Of a stretch of DNA of 64,000 nucleotides, positions 19,475 through 27,836 are shown piece by piece. Made by a program: the position numbers and the translations under genes. The number at the start of each line of letters is the position of its first letter. Position 1 is the stretch's first letter. The notes below the pieces were generated by a model. It was given only the letters and a program-made list of their open reading frames with translations. It did not search any database and was not told the DNA's origin. This DNA comes from Enterococcus mundtii. Its GTDB lineage: Bacteria > Bacillota > Bacilli > Lactobacillales > Enterococcaceae. The stretch lies in assembly GCF_002813755.1 (NCBI RefSeq), contig NZ_CP018061.1:235001-299000 (forward strand), in the 5' to 3' direction.

Positions 19475-20470
19475 ATGCGCGAAATAGATACCTGTATTGT
19501 CGGAGCGACGGGATTAGTCGGTCAAACTATGTTAAGAGTATTAGAGGAGTACGATTTTCCAGTAGGAAAACTCAAGCTTTTAGCATCCAAACGCTCTGCG
19601 GGGAGTCTGTCTGTGTTTAAGGGAAAAGAGTATGTTGTCGAAGAACTGACTGAGACTTCTTTTTCTGGGTATGATTTGGCGCTTTTTTCAGCTGGAGCAT
19701 CCGTGTCTCAAACATTTGGCCCAATTGCACGTCAAGCCGGCTTAGTAGTCATCGATAATTCTTCAGCGTGGCGAGAAGATCCTACGATCCCGTTGATCGT
19801 CCCTGAAGTAAATCTAGAGGATCATACGTTAGATCCATTGATTGCCAACCCAAATTGTTCGACGATCCAGTCCGTGTTACCACTGAAAGCACTACAGAAT
19901 ACCTTTGGTGTGACACGTGTCAATTACACGACGTATCAAGCTGTTTCAGGTTCAGGGCAACAGGGAATCGCTGATCTACAGGCGACAAAAAATGGTGAAC
20001 CAGCAACTTTTTATCCCCATGACATCAGTCAAACGGTCATTCCAGAAATCGATCGCCCAATGGAAAATGGGTATACCAAAGAAGAACAAAAAATGATCAA
20101 TGAAACGAAAAAAATCTTGCATCAACCAGATTTGCCTGTATCTGCGACTTGTGTCCGTGTACCGATTGAAAATGGCCATGGTGTCTCGATTGCTGTTGAG
20201 TTAGAAAAGGAATTTTCATTGGAACAAATCCGTGCTTGCTTCAGTCAGTTTCCAGGGATTTTGGTTGTCGATAACTTAGCAGAACACCAATATCCCACAA
20301 GTACATTAGCAAGAGGCACAGACCAAGTATACGTTGGGCGTATTCGTCGCGACCTCTCTGTTGAAAATGGCTTACTCTTTTACACCGTGGCTGACAATAT
20401 TCGCAAAGGCGCTGCGGCTAACGCGGTGCAAATTGCTTTGGCGCTTCTACAAGAGGAGGTCCTTTCATGA
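19475..20470 (+). CDS. asd: Aspartate-semialdehyde dehydrogenase
   Basis: NADPH-dependent reductase of 331 aa that turns aspartyl phosphate into aspartate semialdehyde. The nucleotide-binding loop GATGLVGQ is at the N-terminus, and catalytic Cys128 lies in NPNCSTIQ. The ATG at 19475 is chosen because AAAGG is properly spaced from it; an ATG three codons earlier abuts that sequence. The product also feeds threonine and methionine synthesis, though no genes for those are here. It overlaps the aspartokinase start by four bases. Confidence 0.95.
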   Translation: MREIDTCIVGATGLVGQTMLRVLEEYDFPVGKLKLLASKRSAGSLSVFKGKEYVVEELTETSFSGYDLALFSAGASVSQTFGPIARQAGLVVIDNSSAWREDPTIPLIVPEVNLEDHTLDPLIANPNCSTIQSVLPLKALQNTFGVTRVNYTTYQAVSGSGQQGIADLQATKNGEPATFYPHDISQTVIPEIDRPMENGYTKEEQKMINETKKILHQPDLPVSATCVRVPIENGHGVSIAVELEKEFSLEQIRACFSQFPGILVVDNLAEHQYPTSTLARGTDQVYVGRIRRDLSVENGLLFYTVADNIRKGAAANAVQIALALLQEEVLS

Positions 20471-21816
20471 AAGTCGCAAAATTTGGTGGAAGCTCGATGT
20501 CTCATGAAGAACAGTTCCGTAAAGTCCGTGAGATCGTGTTAGCTGATCCTAATCGAGAAGTCGTTGTCGTTTCCGCTTTAGGAAAAAGAACCGATGAAGA
20601 CGATAAAGTGACCGATTTACTCTATTTGATCCATGCGTATCTTCAACATAAGGTTGATTGGACGCCACTATGGGAACGGATCACACAACGTTTTATTCAA
20701 GTTAGGGATCTTCTGTCACTCGACTTTCCGATTGAAAAAGAATTAACCACGATCGAAACACATCTAAAACAGGAAAAAGTGACGATCGATTATTTAGTCA
20801 GTCGTGGGGAGTATCTGACTGCGCAATTGATGGCGGAATATTTAGGGTATACCTTTGCAGACGCAAGTGAGCTGATCTACTTTGATTATGAAGGAGGCAT
20901 CGACTTTCCGCGTACAGAGCAAGCAGTACGCGAGATGTACCAGAAACACCAAAAGTTGATCGTCCCAGGATTTTATGGTGCCAACCCAGCAGGAAAAGAA
21001 AAATTACTTGGTCGTGGGGGCAGTGATATTACCGGCTCCGTTTTAGCAAGTGCCTTACAGGCAGATCTTTATGAAAATTGGACGGATGTTTCAGGCATCA
21101 TGATGGCAGACCCAAGAATCATTGACTCACCGAAAGTCATTGAAGAGATCTCTTTCCGTGAATTACGAGAAATGGCTTATATGGGTGCCAATGTCTTGCA
21201 TGAATCCGCGATTTTTCCTGTACAAGAAGCTGATATCCCGATCCAAATCAAAAATACGAATCGACCGAATGATCATGGAACAAAAATCTCAAATCATGAA
21301 GTCGAAAAAGAAAATGGATTGACGGGGATTGCAGGAAGAAAAGACTTTCTTTCAATCACCTTGTTCAAACGACATATGTCAGACGAGATCGGTTTTATTT
21401 GGAAAGCCATGAGTATTTTTGCAAAACATGGCATCTCGATCGAGCATATCCCCTCTGGCATCGATAATATCGGTGTCGTCGTTTCGGCGGAATTGATCAT
21501 GGATAAATTGTTTTTGATCACGAAAGAATTACGTGAGGAATTAGGCGTAGAGGAAATCGAGATCATCGAAGACTTGGCTTTGATTTCTGTTGTAGGTGGC
21601 CCACATAAGGAACCAATTGGACTTTCTGGAAAAGTATTATCGATTTTGAATGAGTTAGAAATCAGGACCTCGATTTTATCGCAAGGTGCGCAAGAGTTGA
21701 ATTTGATCATCGGCGTACCCAATACACAATATGAAACCGTGGTAAAAGGAATCTATGAAGGGATGGTGAGGCGACATGTTGGCAACACACCGAATGGCGT
21801 TACATCAAATTCCTGA
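20467..21816 (+). CDS. lysC: Aspartate kinase
   Basis: Phosphorylates aspartate, the first step of the aspartate-family pathway; 449 aa. The kinase domain begins KFGGSSM and has the SRGEYLTA and GRGGSDITG motifs. Two ACT domains cover about residues 300-440 (ISVVGG among their motifs), so lysine or threonine feedback is likely. The length fits a monofunctional class with no separate beta subunit. GAGGAGG lies upstream, within asd. It overlaps the next gene by 41 bases. Confidence 0.94.
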   Translation: MKVAKFGGSSMSHEEQFRKVREIVLADPNREVVVVSALGKRTDEDDKVTDLLYLIHAYLQHKVDWTPLWERITQRFIQVRDLLSLDFPIEKELTTIETHLKQEKVTIDYLVSRGEYLTAQLMAEYLGYTFADASELIYFDYEGGIDFPRTEQAVREMYQKHQKLIVPGFYGANPAGKEKLLGRGGSDITGSVLASALQADLYENWTDVSGIMMADPRIIDSPKVIEEISFRELREMAYMGANVLHESAIFPVQEADIPIQIKNTNRPNDHGTKISNHEVEKENGLTGIAGRKDFLSITLFKRHMSDEIGFIWKAMSIFAKHGISIEHIPSGIDNIGVVVSAELIMDKLFLITKELREELGVEEIEIIEDLALISVVGGPHKEPIGLSGKVLSILNELEIRTSILSQGAQELNLIIGVPNTQYETVVKGIYEGMVRRHVGNTPNGVTSNS

Positions 21817-22870
21817 ACTTGGCTTTCATGAATTTAAAACGAAAGAATACCTTTACGAACAAATCAAAAACTGTGGTGGCGTGATCCATGAAATCGATGA
21901 GACAGGCTTGTTGGTTTATTTTGATCAGCAACAAGACACAACGATTGCTTTTCGGACAGATATCGACGCGTTGCCCATCACTGAAGCCACAGGGTTACCT
22001 TTTGCGTCTACACACCCAGGATTCATGCACGCCTGCGGACATGATGGTCATATGGCAATGCTCTTAGGATTGACCGATTATATTGCTACGCACCGTCAAG
22101 AGATGCGGCACAATATCGTCTTGATTTTTCAACCCTCAGAAGAAATTGCTGGCGGGGCAGATAGTGTGATCCGTTCTGGGTGGTTGGAACATTACAAGGT
22201 ACAGGCAATCTTTGGTTTTCATTTATGGCCAGGCTTGCCAGAAGGAAAAGTATTTTCACGACCAGGTGCGTTGATGGCGCAAAGTAGTGAAACAGATATC
22301 ATCGTCCAAGGCAGATCTGCGCATATCGCCTCAAGCAGTCAAGGCATCGACAGTCTAGAAGCAGCTGTGCGTTTTATGAAACAAGTCTATGACTTTGATG
22401 AATCTCTGCCAGAAAACCTTGAACATCTCTTGAAATTTGGTCAGATTACAGGTGGGACGATCCGCAATGTCTTAGCCAATGAAGTCGTGATCTCAGGCAG
22501 CATTCGTTCATACAGTCGTAAGACCCAAACGGACTTAAAGATGCAACTAGCACGACTAGCAAAAGAATTCCAACAAACTTCCCCAGCGAAAATCTCATTT
22601 CGTTATAACGATGGGTATCCTGCTGTACGTAACGATGAACAGTTGTATGCAGCACTTGCCCACTCAGAGTTATTACATGAGTTGGCTGAGCCTGTCTTAC
22701 AAGCAGAAGATTTTGGTGTTTATACGGAACACTATCCTTGTGTCTTTTTCTTCTTAGGTGTAGGTGATACACCAGCCCTGCATGATGCCACCTTTGATTT
22801 CGACATGGCTGTTTTAGAAAAAGGATTGGAATGGTACCAAACAATCCTTTACACCGAGGAACTTTTCTGA
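21776..22870 (+). CDS. N-acetyldiaminopimelate deacetylase
   Basis: M20-family metallohydrolase of 364 aa. Metal-ligand motifs are visible in FRTDIDALPI, MHACGHDGH and FQPSEE. Position inside the DAP operon, next to the acetyltransferase-dependent steps, makes N-acetyl-LL-diaminopimelate the most likely substrate, as for YkuR/DapL of Bacillus; M20 amidohydrolases are otherwise hard to tell apart. The start overlaps the end of the aspartokinase gene by 41 bases. Confidence 0.9.
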   Translation: MLATHRMALHQIPELGFHEFKTKEYLYEQIKNCGGVIHEIDETGLLVYFDQQQDTTIAFRTDIDALPITEATGLPFASTHPGFMHACGHDGHMAMLLGLTDYIATHRQEMRHNIVLIFQPSEEIAGGADSVIRSGWLEHYKVQAIFGFHLWPGLPEGKVFSRPGALMAQSSETDIIVQGRSAHIASSSQGIDSLEAAVRFMKQVYDFDESLPENLEHLLKFGQITGGTIRNVLANEVVISGSIRSYSRKTQTDLKMQLARLAKEFQQTSPAKISFRYNDGYPAVRNDEQLYAALAHSELLHELAEPVLQAEDFGVYTEHYPCVFFFLGVGDTPALHDATFDFDMAVLEKGLEWYQTILYTEELF

Positions 22871-22905
22871 AAAAATAAGGATAGTAACCAAAAGGGGAGA
22901 AGTCT

Positions 22906-24078
22906 ATGAATCTACACCATCGTTTTAATCCAAGGCTGGCTAAAATCGAAGTCTCGCAGATCCGTATGTTCGATCAGCAAATCTCAAGCATTCCGGGCAT
23001 CATCAAATTGACATTAGGTGAGCCAGATTTTTCAACACCTGAAGCAGTCAAAGAAACAGGGATCACAGCCATCAAAGAAAACTATTCTCATTATACCGGG
23101 ATGAGAGGTTTACCAGAATTATGTGAAGCAGCTTGTTTCTTCCAAAAAGAACGTTACGGTCTTTCTTATGATCCGCAAACGGAAGTACTAACAACGATCG
23201 GTGCCACAGAAGCGATCGCGACAGCTTTATTAGCGGTCTTAGAAGAAGGGGATAAAGTATTGATCCCAGCACCTGCATATCCCGGCTATCAACCAATTGT
23301 TGATCTAGCAGGCGCCGAATTGATCACGATCGATACATCAGACACTGGCTTTATTTGTCAGCCAGAACAACTAGAAGAGGCGTTTGCCAAATACGGAGAC
23401 GAAATCAAAGCAGTGATTTTGAATTACCCAAGTAATCCAACGGGAACATTGTTATCTGCGGAGCAAATGAGCAAACTTGCAGAAGTTTTAAGCCAGCACC
23501 CAGTCTTTGTCATCAGTGACGAAGTTTACTCGGAGTTGAACTACGTGGGAGATCATGTCTCGATGGCTACGTACTTGCCTGAACAAACGATCGTCGTGAA
23601 TGGACTCTCTAAATCTCATGCCATGACTGGTTGGCGCATTGGGTTTCTCTTTGCTCAAAAACCAGTGATCGATGAATTGATCAAGGTCCACCAATATTTA
23701 GTTACTTCTGCCACAACGATTTCTCAAAAAGCTGCGGTCGAAGCCTTGACAACGAGTATGGACGAAGGGGAAAAAATGAAGGCCCGCTACGTCGAACGCC
23801 GAGATTATCTATTGCCGCAACTTACGGAATTAGGTTTTCAAATCTCTCAACCTGATGGTGCGTTTTATTTGTTCTGTCGCTTACCAGAAACAATCCAGAT
23901 GAATTCGTGGGATTTTTGTTTAGCACTCGCAGAACAAGGTAAGGTTGCCTGTATCCCTGGCTCAGCTTTTGGACCGGAAGGTGAAGGATTTATCCGAATC
24001 TCTTATGCAAGTGGGATGGATGACCTACAAGAAGCGTGTAAACGTATCGGCACATTTTTAGCACAATTAAAAAAATAA
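22906..24078 (+). CDS. N-acetyl-LL-diaminopimelate aminotransferase (class I/II)
   Basis: PLP aminotransferase of 390 aa. Lys236 in SKSHAMTGWRIGF binds PLP; NYPSNPTG and the C-terminal FIRISYASG (Arg for the substrate carboxylate) are present. It supplies the one step otherwise missing between the acetyltransferase and the deacetylase, as PatA does in Bacillus. With it the operon encodes the whole acetyl route. It begins 35 bases after the deacetylase with GGGGAG as ribosome site. No clear terminator follows. Confidence 0.9.
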   Translation: MNLHHRFNPRLAKIEVSQIRMFDQQISSIPGIIKLTLGEPDFSTPEAVKETGITAIKENYSHYTGMRGLPELCEAACFFQKERYGLSYDPQTEVLTTIGATEAIATALLAVLEEGDKVLIPAPAYPGYQPIVDLAGAELITIDTSDTGFICQPEQLEEAFAKYGDEIKAVILNYPSNPTGTLLSAEQMSKLAEVLSQHPVFVISDEVYSELNYVGDHVSMATYLPEQTIVVNGLSKSHAMTGWRIGFLFAQKPVIDELIKVHQYLVTSATTISQKAAVEALTTSMDEGEKMKARYVERRDYLLPQLTELGFQISQPDGAFYLFCRLPETIQMNSWDFCLALAEQGKVACIPGSAFGPEGEGFIRISYASGMDDLQEACKRIGTFLAQLKK

Positions 24079-24150
24079 TATTAAAATAACTAATAAAATT
24101 TTTAGGCAAGCCTTTTCATTTGCATTATTATTCTTAGAATGATATCGTAA

Positions 24151-24177
24151 AATTGTTTAGAATGATTCTAAACAATT
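24151..24177. promoter_or_regulatory. PerR/Fur-type operator upstream of NADH peroxidase
   Basis: A perfect 13-1-13 inverted repeat. Its core TTAGAATGATTCTAA (24157-24171) matches the 7-1-7 Per box TTATAATnATTATAA at 13 of 15 positions, with symmetric mismatches. It lies 22 bases before the start codon, downstream of a weak promoter (TTGCAT 24120-24125, 17 bases, TATCGT), where a bound repressor would block transcription. A partial copy (TTCTTAGAATGAT) is at 24131-24143. Confidence 0.7.
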
Positions 24178-24198
24178 GTTATGAGGAGGGTTTTGTCA

Positions 24199-25578
24199 AT
24201 GGAAAAAACGAAAGTAATTATTGTCGGTGCATCACATGGAGGGCATCAATCCATTTTAGAATTACTATCTAGATACGGAGAAAATGTGGATATCACCTTG
24301 TTTGAAGCAGGCGACTATGTTTCATTTATGTCATGCGGCATGGAATTATATTTAGAGGATCAAGTCACTAGTGTGAATGATGTCCGTAATTTCAGACCGG
24401 AAAACTTTCCGCAACCAAATGTGGCGATATTAAATAACCACGAAGTAAACACAATCAATGCAGATAAAAAAACAGTTACAGTTACACGTAAAGAAGATGG
24501 ACATACAGAAGAGTATGCTTACGATAAATTGATTTTGAGTTCAGGTGTTAAACCAAACTCATTACCTGTTCCAGGAACAGACTTAGAAAATGTATATTTG
24601 ATGCGTGGCTATAATTGGGCAACGAAAATCAAAGAACGCATGACAGACCCAGCAGTGAAAAAAGTAGCTGTGATCGGTTCAGGTTACATCGGGATCGAAG
24701 CAGCAGAAGTTTTCTTGAATGCAGGGAAAGAAGTAACGTTATTAGATATGATCGATCGTCCTTTAGGTACTTACTTAGATAAGGAAATGACAGATATCTT
24801 AGAAGCGCACTTAAAAGAAAAAGGCATGAACATCAAAACTGGCGTGAATATCAAAGCCTTCACAGGTGACGGTAAAGTCGCAGCCATCGAAACAGACAGT
24901 GGCACGATCGAAACAGATTTGATCATCCAAGCTGCCGGTGTCAAACCGAATACCGAATGGTTGAAAGGCATCGTTGATTTAGATGAACGTGGCTGGATCA
25001 TCACAGATGAATACCTACAAACAAACTTACCTGATGTTTATGCAGTAGGAGATGCAACACTTGCTTATTCGATCCCAGCAGGCAAAAAAGTGCCGATCGC
25101 ATTAGCAACAGTTGCACGTCGAGAAGCACGCTATGTCGTTCAACACTTATTTGAACAAACACCAAGCAAACCATTTGGTGGCTTAGTCGGCTCATCTGCG
25201 TTACGTGTGTTTGACTATCATTTTGCTGCAAGTGGCTTGAACAGCTTCACAGCTGATCGCGCTGGCGTAGCCATCAAAACAGCCTTCTATGAAGATACGA
25301 TCCGTCCAAAATTCGTACCAGAAGAATTTGGGAACGGAAAAGCAGCTGTACAATTAGCCTATGATCCATTTACGCACCAATTGCTAGGTGGCGCTGTTTT
25401 ATCAACGAAGGACATCACTGCACAAGGCAATGTCTTAGCACTAGCAATCCAACAAAAATTAACGATCGAAGACTTGGCAGAAGCAGATTTCTTCTTCCAA
25501 CCAGGACACGACCGTCAATGGAGCTTACTAAACTTAGCGGCACAACAAGCACTAGGTGAAGAGCCATTTGTGGAGTAA
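24199..25578 (+). CDS. npr: NADH peroxidase (NADH oxidase family flavoprotein)
   Basis: FAD-dependent pyridine nucleotide-disulfide reductase family enzyme of 459 aa. Redox-active Cys46 lies in FMSCGMELYLE, which forms a Cys-sulfenic acid in this family, and His13 in GASHGGHQ matches the active-site His of enterococcal Npr. NAD-binding GSGYIGIEAAEV is near residue 160 and the second FAD motif YAVGDA near 285. SHGG and SCGMELYLE are closer to NADH peroxidase than to water-forming NADH oxidase, but the two are hard to separate by eye. The ATG at 24199 has GAGGAGGG upstream. The PerR-like box upstream supports a peroxide-defence role. It is a monocistronic unit. Confidence 0.85.
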   Translation: MEKTKVIIVGASHGGHQSILELLSRYGENVDITLFEAGDYVSFMSCGMELYLEDQVTSVNDVRNFRPENFPQPNVAILNNHEVNTINADKKTVTVTRKEDGHTEEYAYDKLILSSGVKPNSLPVPGTDLENVYLMRGYNWATKIKERMTDPAVKKVAVIGSGYIGIEAAEVFLNAGKEVTLLDMIDRPLGTYLDKEMTDILEAHLKEKGMNIKTGVNIKAFTGDGKVAAIETDSGTIETDLIIQAAGVKPNTEWLKGIVDLDERGWIITDEYLQTNLPDVYAVGDATLAYSIPAGKKVPIALATVARREARYVVQHLFEQTPSKPFGGLVGSSALRVFDYHFAASGLNSFTADRAGVAIKTAFYEDTIRPKFVPEEFGNGKAAVQLAYDPFTHQLLGGAVLSTKDITAQGNVLALAIQQKLTIEDLAEADFFFQPGHDRQWSLLNLAAQQALGEEPFVE

Positions 25579-25604
25579 AAACTAAATTTAAGTAATAGTA
25601 AATA

Positions 25605-25652
25605 CGGAATAACAGGTGGATGGAAACATTCAGCCTGTTGTTCCGTTTTTTT
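25605..25652 (+). terminator. Terminator of npr
   Basis: CGGAATAACAGG / CCTGTTGTTCCG stem with one G-U pair, followed by seven T. Confidence 0.85.
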
Positions 25653-25867
25653 ATTTATTCGTAAGAGTTGTTTGGGTTGAAGGGAAATGTTGACGATTAT
25701 GCTGTTAAAACAGCTTTTTAGGAATGTAATAATTTTTTTTGATATTTTTTGATATGATTAAGATGGAAGTTATTTTAATTTGTTAAAGTAATATTTTAGT
25801 GCTTTACGTATATATATTTGTAGAGAGGGATCGGTTACTATTTATACATAGAATGGAGAGATGAAAG

Positions 25868-26149
25868 ATGACCTACATTCGAATATTCAAAATAATCCAA
25901 CTGGTTTTATTGGCGCTAAGCATCTATTTTGCTGCAATGAAAAATACGATCTATACCATACTGATTATGCTATCACTATTTATTGAATATACCCAATCCG
26001 AGCAACCTAAAACTCCTTACAAATCGGGAAAAAATTCAATCTATCTACCGAATCAAACATCTAGAACGGAAGTGGTGTTTGCGCTGATTCCCACGATTTT
26101 AGTTCTTATGATTTGCTCCATTTTGGAATTAGAATTGTATCATTTTTAG
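25868..26149 (+). CDS. Small two-span membrane protein (paralogue 1)
   Basis: I do not recognise this 93-aa protein. It has a hydrophobic segment at about 8-40 (KIIQLVLLALSIYFA), a polar central part (about 42-68, ending in IYLPNQT) and a second span at about 70-88. It is clearly paralogous to the gene at 26533: both begin MTY.RI.K, share IYFAA and YLPNQT, and have the same sequence AGAATGGAGAGAT over the ribosome site. A tandem duplication of gene plus leader is the simplest explanation. Confidence 0.75.
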   Translation: MTYIRIFKIIQLVLLALSIYFAAMKNTIYTILIMLSLFIEYTQSEQPKTPYKSGKNSIYLPNQTSRTEVVFALIPTILVLMICSILELELYHF

Positions 26150-26342
26150 TAACAGGAATAATTTGAACCACATCTATTTAGTTAGTAATAAAAATGAATA
26201 CATAAAAGTATCGATCGTATGAGAATTTTAGAGAAGGTGAACCGAGTGAGTCAAATAATTGTTCTCACCTCCTATCTAGTGATTGGGAACAAAAATAAAA
26301 TTCATTTTTGTTTCTAACCTTAAACTTAATAAACGGTGTTCC

Positions 26343-26446
26343 AGAAGTAACTCCTTCAGAAATAAGCCGAGAAATCCAAAAATTTGAAGAACAATTTTCG
26401 TTTTTCTCGGCTTATTTCTCGGAGCTAGACACTTCTGTCACAACCT
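26343..26446 (+). repeat. Dispersed palindromic repeat, copy A
   Basis: A long imperfect palindrome. Its outer ends are AGAAGT/ACTTCT and CTCC/GGAG, and the main inner stem is AAATAAGCCGAGAAA with its complement. It is followed by GTCACAACC. Three more copies in the window (53833, 59664 and 60068) share the CTCC/GGAG flank and the CACAA tail. Between the two small membrane protein genes it could also act as a terminator or RNA-processing site. Confidence 0.65.
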
Positions 26447-26532
26447 CATGGAGGTATAAAAATAATAGAAAATAGTTAGAAAACAGGACAGAAAATCTAC
26501 AAATAAAAGAAGAATAGAATGGAGAGATAACA

Positions 26533-26799
26533 ATGACCTACGCTAGAATACTCAAAGGGACTAGTTTAATTTTATTAGCTTCAAGTATTTATTTTGCGGC
26601 CCAGCAAAATACTATTTACTTCACACTGATTTTATTATCAATACTTATTGAGTCTGCTCAACCCAACCGCCCTAAAATTCCTTATCAATCGGAACGAAAA
26701 GCCATCTATCTACCGAATCAAACATATGGAACGGAAGTGAAGGTTGAATTTGTTTTGACAGTTGTAGTTTCGATTATTTGTTTTGTTTTGGCATTATGA
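26533..26799 (+). CDS. Small two-span membrane protein (paralogue 2)
   Basis: 88 aa with the same layout as the protein at 25868: a first span at about 8-40, a polar middle with KAIYLPNQT, and a second span at about 70-87. GGAGAG precedes the ATG at the same distance as in the paralogue. About half of the residues appear identical. No domain is recognised; a regulator, small-peptide or immunity-type role would be guesswork. Confidence 0.72.
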   Translation: MTYARILKGTSLILLASSIYFAAQQNTIYFTLILLSILIESAQPNRPKIPYQSERKAIYLPNQTYGTEVKVEFVLTVVVSIICFVLAL

Positions 26800-26864
26800 C
26801 AAGACATGAATGTAGATGAACGTCATGAATCAAACGTAAATAAAATTGAATGAACTCTTTCGTA

Positions 26865-26916
26865 AAGAAGCACCAATCACCGAAAAAACTTCACATTTTC
26901 GGTGATTGATGCTTCT
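26865..26916. repeat. Long hairpin between convergent genes
   Basis: A stem of about 20 bp (AAGCACCAATCACCGAAAA and complement, one G-U) with a short loop, without a T-run on either strand. Its arm start AAGCACCAA also opens the stem of the dispersed repeat copy at 60068, so it may be a related element. It lies between the small membrane protein and the convergent RpiR gene and may serve as their shared terminator. Confidence 0.5.
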
Positions 26917-26928
26917 TATACTTGTTCC

Positions 26929-27681
26929 TCAATCCCCCTTCTTCACCCGTATCGCATACGAATCCAGCAAGATCCGCGCAATCACAGAAAGTGGCAGGCG
27001 AGAGCGGACTTCATATTCAGGGAAAAAAGAGATTTCGGATTTGAAGCCGATCAAAGATAATTCTGCTAATCGGTTCAAGCGACTTTCCCGTGATGCGGTG
27101 ATCAGGATCGAACTGATTTCCTCGCGGTAGCAATTCTCCGCTGCTGCTACGAGTTCTTCTGTTTCACCGTTTAAGGAAATAAAAAGAACGACATCTTTTT
27201 TGTGCAATTTGCGACTAACGGTTTTGATGATATTTGGATCGGTATGAAGGACACAATACTTATCGAGTAGTTGGAATTTTGTTTGTATTTCTTCTCCAAT
27301 CATTTCTGAAAATCCTCTGGCAAAGATAATGATTCTTTGTGAACTCCAGATTTTTTGAATCGCATCTTCGATTACCCCTGTATCCAATAGATTGATGGTA
27401 CGCACGACTTCCTGTTCGTTTTTTAGAATGGAGGTTTTTATTTCTTCATCTACTTTATCGACCGTAGCAAAATTGATGGTGGTATTCTTCTTTTCCTTTA
27501 AATGATGCTTAAAAGAAGTATAGCCTTCGTACCCTTTTTTCTTCATGGTACGAACGATGGTCGTGGTGGATACGTTGGCTCGTTCGCTTAGTTTGATAAT
27601 TGATAGATTTGGGATTTCTTGGATGTGATTCATCATATACTCCCATAAAAAATGTTCTGCCTCGCTTAATTTAGTTTCCAT
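26929..27681 (-). CDS. RpiR/MurR-family transcriptional regulator
   Basis: Sugar-phosphate responsive regulator of 250 aa. The N-terminal helix-turn-helix covers about residues 1-77 (LSERANVSTTTIVRTMKKKGYEGY) and the C-terminal SIS domain about 105-240 (IIIFARGFSEMIGEE), expected to bind a phosphosugar. It is transcribed away from the PfkB/PTS/aldolase operon at 27837, which it most likely controls through the two repeats in the shared intergenic region. A GGGGGAGG Shine-Dalgarno precedes its ATG. Confidence 0.9.
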   Translation of the reverse strand: METKLSEAEHFLWEYMMNHIQEIPNLSIIKLSERANVSTTTIVRTMKKKGYEGYTSFKHHLKEKKNTTINFATVDKVDEEIKTSILKNEQEVVRTINLLDTGVIEDAIQKIWSSQRIIIFARGFSEMIGEEIQTKFQLLDKYCVLHTDPNIIKTVSRKLHKKDVVLFISLNGETEELVAAAENCYREEISSILITASRESRLNRLAELSLIGFKSEISFFPEYEVRSRLPLSVIARILLDSYAIRVKKGD

Positions 27682-27717
27682 TTAGTCCTCCCCCTTTTCT
27701 TTTTATTCTACCATTGA

Positions 27718-27760
27718 TGTAAACCCTTACTTAGATGAGTTTTATTTTGTAAACATTTAC
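27718..27760. promoter_or_regulatory. Two operator-like repeats in the RpiR/PTS divergent region
   Basis: TGTAAACCCTTAC (27718-27730) and TGTAAACATTTAC (27748-27760) share 11 of 13 bases and start exactly 30 bp apart, close to three helical turns. They are imperfect palindromes and weakly cre-like. They may bind the RpiR regulator, CcpA, or both. Confidence 0.5.
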
Positions 27761-27836
27761 CTAAAATTTTGCTTATTTAGAAAACATGTACATCCAAAAA
27801 CAGGCCATACTGTAGATAAAGTGAGGAGGGATACAG

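Noticed and set aside
21294..21722. 142-codon minus-strand ORF within the aspartokinase gene
   Set aside because: A shadow frame of a strongly supported coding region with low-complexity translation and no start context.
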